Assembly: GCA_020444985.1 (NCBI GenBank)
Contig: JAGRHK010000079.1
Span: 1 to 7,109, forward strand
DNA from: Candidatus Competibacteraceae bacterium
Lineage (GTDB): Bacteria; Pseudomonadota; Gammaproteobacteria; Competibacterales; Competibacteraceae
Length of the DNA: 7,109 nt
Direction: 5' to 3'
In this document: positions 6,310-7,109 of the stretch, in pieces
Layout of the letters: every line of letters begins with the position of its first letter
How positions within the stretch are numbered: position 1 is the first letter of the stretch
Program-made: the position numbers and the translations under genes
Notes under the pieces: model-generated
Told to the model about the DNA's origin: nothing
What the model saw: the letters and a program-made list of their open reading frames with translations, nothing else
Databases searched by the model: none

Positions 6310-6863
6310 AGATCATTGAAACCGGCCTGCCGGGGGTGCTGTTGCTGGAGCCGAAGGTGTTTGGCGATGCACGCGGTTTTTTTATGGAGACCTGGCAAGC
6401 AGCGCGTTATCGGGATGCCGGCATGCCTGAGTCTTTCGTTCAGGATAACCATTCCCGTTCGCGACGGGGCGTGTTGCGCGGTTTGCATTACCAACTCGTG
6501 CAGCCTCAAGGCAAACTGGTCTGGGTGACCCGTGGCGCGGTATTTGACGTGGCGGTCGACATTCGCCGGAATTCGCCTGCGTTCGGGCGCTGGTATGGTT
6601 GCGTGCTGGATGATGCGAACCACCGGCAATTGTACATTCCACCTGGCTTTGCCCACGGTTTCTGCGTGATGTCGGAAGAAGCCGACTTCTTCTACAAATG
6701 TACAGATTACTACCATCCCCAATCAGAGCGCGGCATCGCCTGGGATGATCCGAGGATTGGCATTGACTGGCCGTTGCGCGACGTTTCGTTGTCAGGCAAG
6801 GATCAGCAAAATCGGCGCTTGGATGAGCAAGCGGTTGAGGATTTGCCGGTTTATGAGGGATAA
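6306..6863 (+). CDS. rmlC: dTDP-4-dehydrorhamnose 3,5-epimerase
   Basis: A full-length protein of 185 residues with the RmlC cupin fold. It inverts C3 and C5 of dTDP-4-keto-6-deoxyglucose to give the L-rhamno sugar, the third step of the pathway. Visible residues are the arginine-rich segment NHSRSRRGVLRGLHYQ (48-63) with catalytic H61, K70 in QGKLVWVTRG, H117 in IPPGFAHGF, catalytic Y130 in FFYKCTDYY, and D166 in SGKD, the partner of H61. It starts within the rmlA stop (ATGA overlap) and ends 4 bases before rmlD. The GAGGG site for rmlD lies inside its last codons. rfbC is an equivalent symbol. Confidence 0.97.
   Translation: MKIIETGLPGVLLLEPKVFGDARGFFMETWQAARYRDAGMPESFVQDNHSRSRRGVLRGLHYQLVQPQGKLVWVTRGAVFDVAVDIRRNSPAFGRWYGCVLDDANHRQLYIPPGFAHGFCVMSEEADFFYKCTDYYHPQSERGIAWDDPRIGIDWPLRDVSLSGKDQQNRRLDEQAVEDLPVYEG
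6855..6859 (+). promoter_or_regulatory. Ribosome binding site of rmlD
   Basis: GAGGG lies within the last codons of rmlC (PVYEG), eight bases before the ATG at 6868. It supports that ATG as the rmlD start and coupling with rmlC. Confidence 0.7.
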
Positions 6864-6867
6864 GCTT

Positions 6868-7109
6868 ATGCGAATCATTGTCATTGGCGCACAAGGTCAA
6901 GTGGGCTGGGAATTAACCCGGCGCGCGCTGGCGCTGGGTTACAACGTGCTGGCCTGGGATCAGGCGGAACTGGACATTACGGATGCCGCTGCCGTGGATC
7001 AGGCCCTGGACGGCAGCGGCGCGGAGATCGTCATCAATGCGGCGGCCTATACCGCAGTCGATAAAGCCGAAGAGGAACCGGAACGGGCATTTGCGGTCAA
7101 CCGGGATGG
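6868..7109 (+). CDS. rmlD: dTDP-4-dehydrorhamnose reductase (5' part)
   Basis: The frame is open to the right edge, giving the first 80 residues of a protein that is normally about 290-300. RmlD reduces the 4-keto group with NAD(P)H to give dTDP-L-rhamnose, the last step of the pathway. The N-terminus MRIIVIGAQGQVGWEL has the Rossmann glycine motif G7-x-x-G10-x-x-G13. Further on are the paired acidic residues at the end of the strand (LDITD, 35-39) and the family-typical INAAAYTAVDKAE at 56-68, followed by PERAFAVNRD. It is four bases behind rmlC. The catalytic YxxxK lies beyond the window. rfbD is an equivalent symbol. Confidence 0.93.
   Translation, partial: MRIIVIGAQGQVGWELTRRALALGYNVLAWDQAELDITDAAAVDQALDGSGAEIVINAAAYTAVDKAEEEPERAFAVNRD

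Overview
The window looks like a chromosomal segment of a gammaproteobacterium. The support is a complete Lon-type protease whose N-terminal half resembles the Lon paralogue known as AsrA (PA0779) in Pseudomonas, together with proteobacterial RmlA/RmlC/RmlD sequences and dense, fairly GC-rich gene packing. No genus is claimed. There are no RNA genes, CRISPR arrays or intact mobile elements. The first ~290 bases are clearly AT-richer than the rest (about 33% GC over 61-180, against about 50% over 301-420).

Layout. (1) 2-496, plus strand: the C-terminal part of a periplasmic ligand-binding protein of the branched-chain amino acid type, cut by the window edge. (2) 497-633: a convergent intergenic gap with a small hairpin and a larger two-level inverted repeat. 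(3) 634-3848, minus strand: a two-gene operon. An AsrA-like Lon protease is transcribed first, followed 11 bp later by a secreted protein made almost entirely of 38 uninterrupted pentapeptide repeats. The second gene's Shine-Dalgarno sequence lies on the lon stop codon. (4) 3849-4012: a divergent intergenic region with a good match to a sigma-32 heat-shock promoter facing lon, and an 8+5+8 palindrome across the predicted transcription start. (5) 4013-5344, plus strand: a membrane-anchored DUF58 protein with no MoxR ATPase or transglutaminase gene beside it here. (6) 5425-7109, plus strand: rmlA, rmlC and the start of rmlD, tightly coupled, for dTDP-L-rhamnose synthesis; rmlB is not in view.

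How they fit together. The rml genes supply the activated rhamnose donor for O-antigen, exopolysaccharide or other glycans: RmlA makes dTDP-glucose, RmlC epimerises the 4-keto sugar and RmlD reduces it. The lon operon looks stress-induced, and joins a cytoplasmic protease to an exported beta-helix protein of unknown role. I see no novel multi-gene defence system. The most unusual items are the lon/pentapeptide operon, the palindrome over the lon start site and the isolated DUF58 gene.
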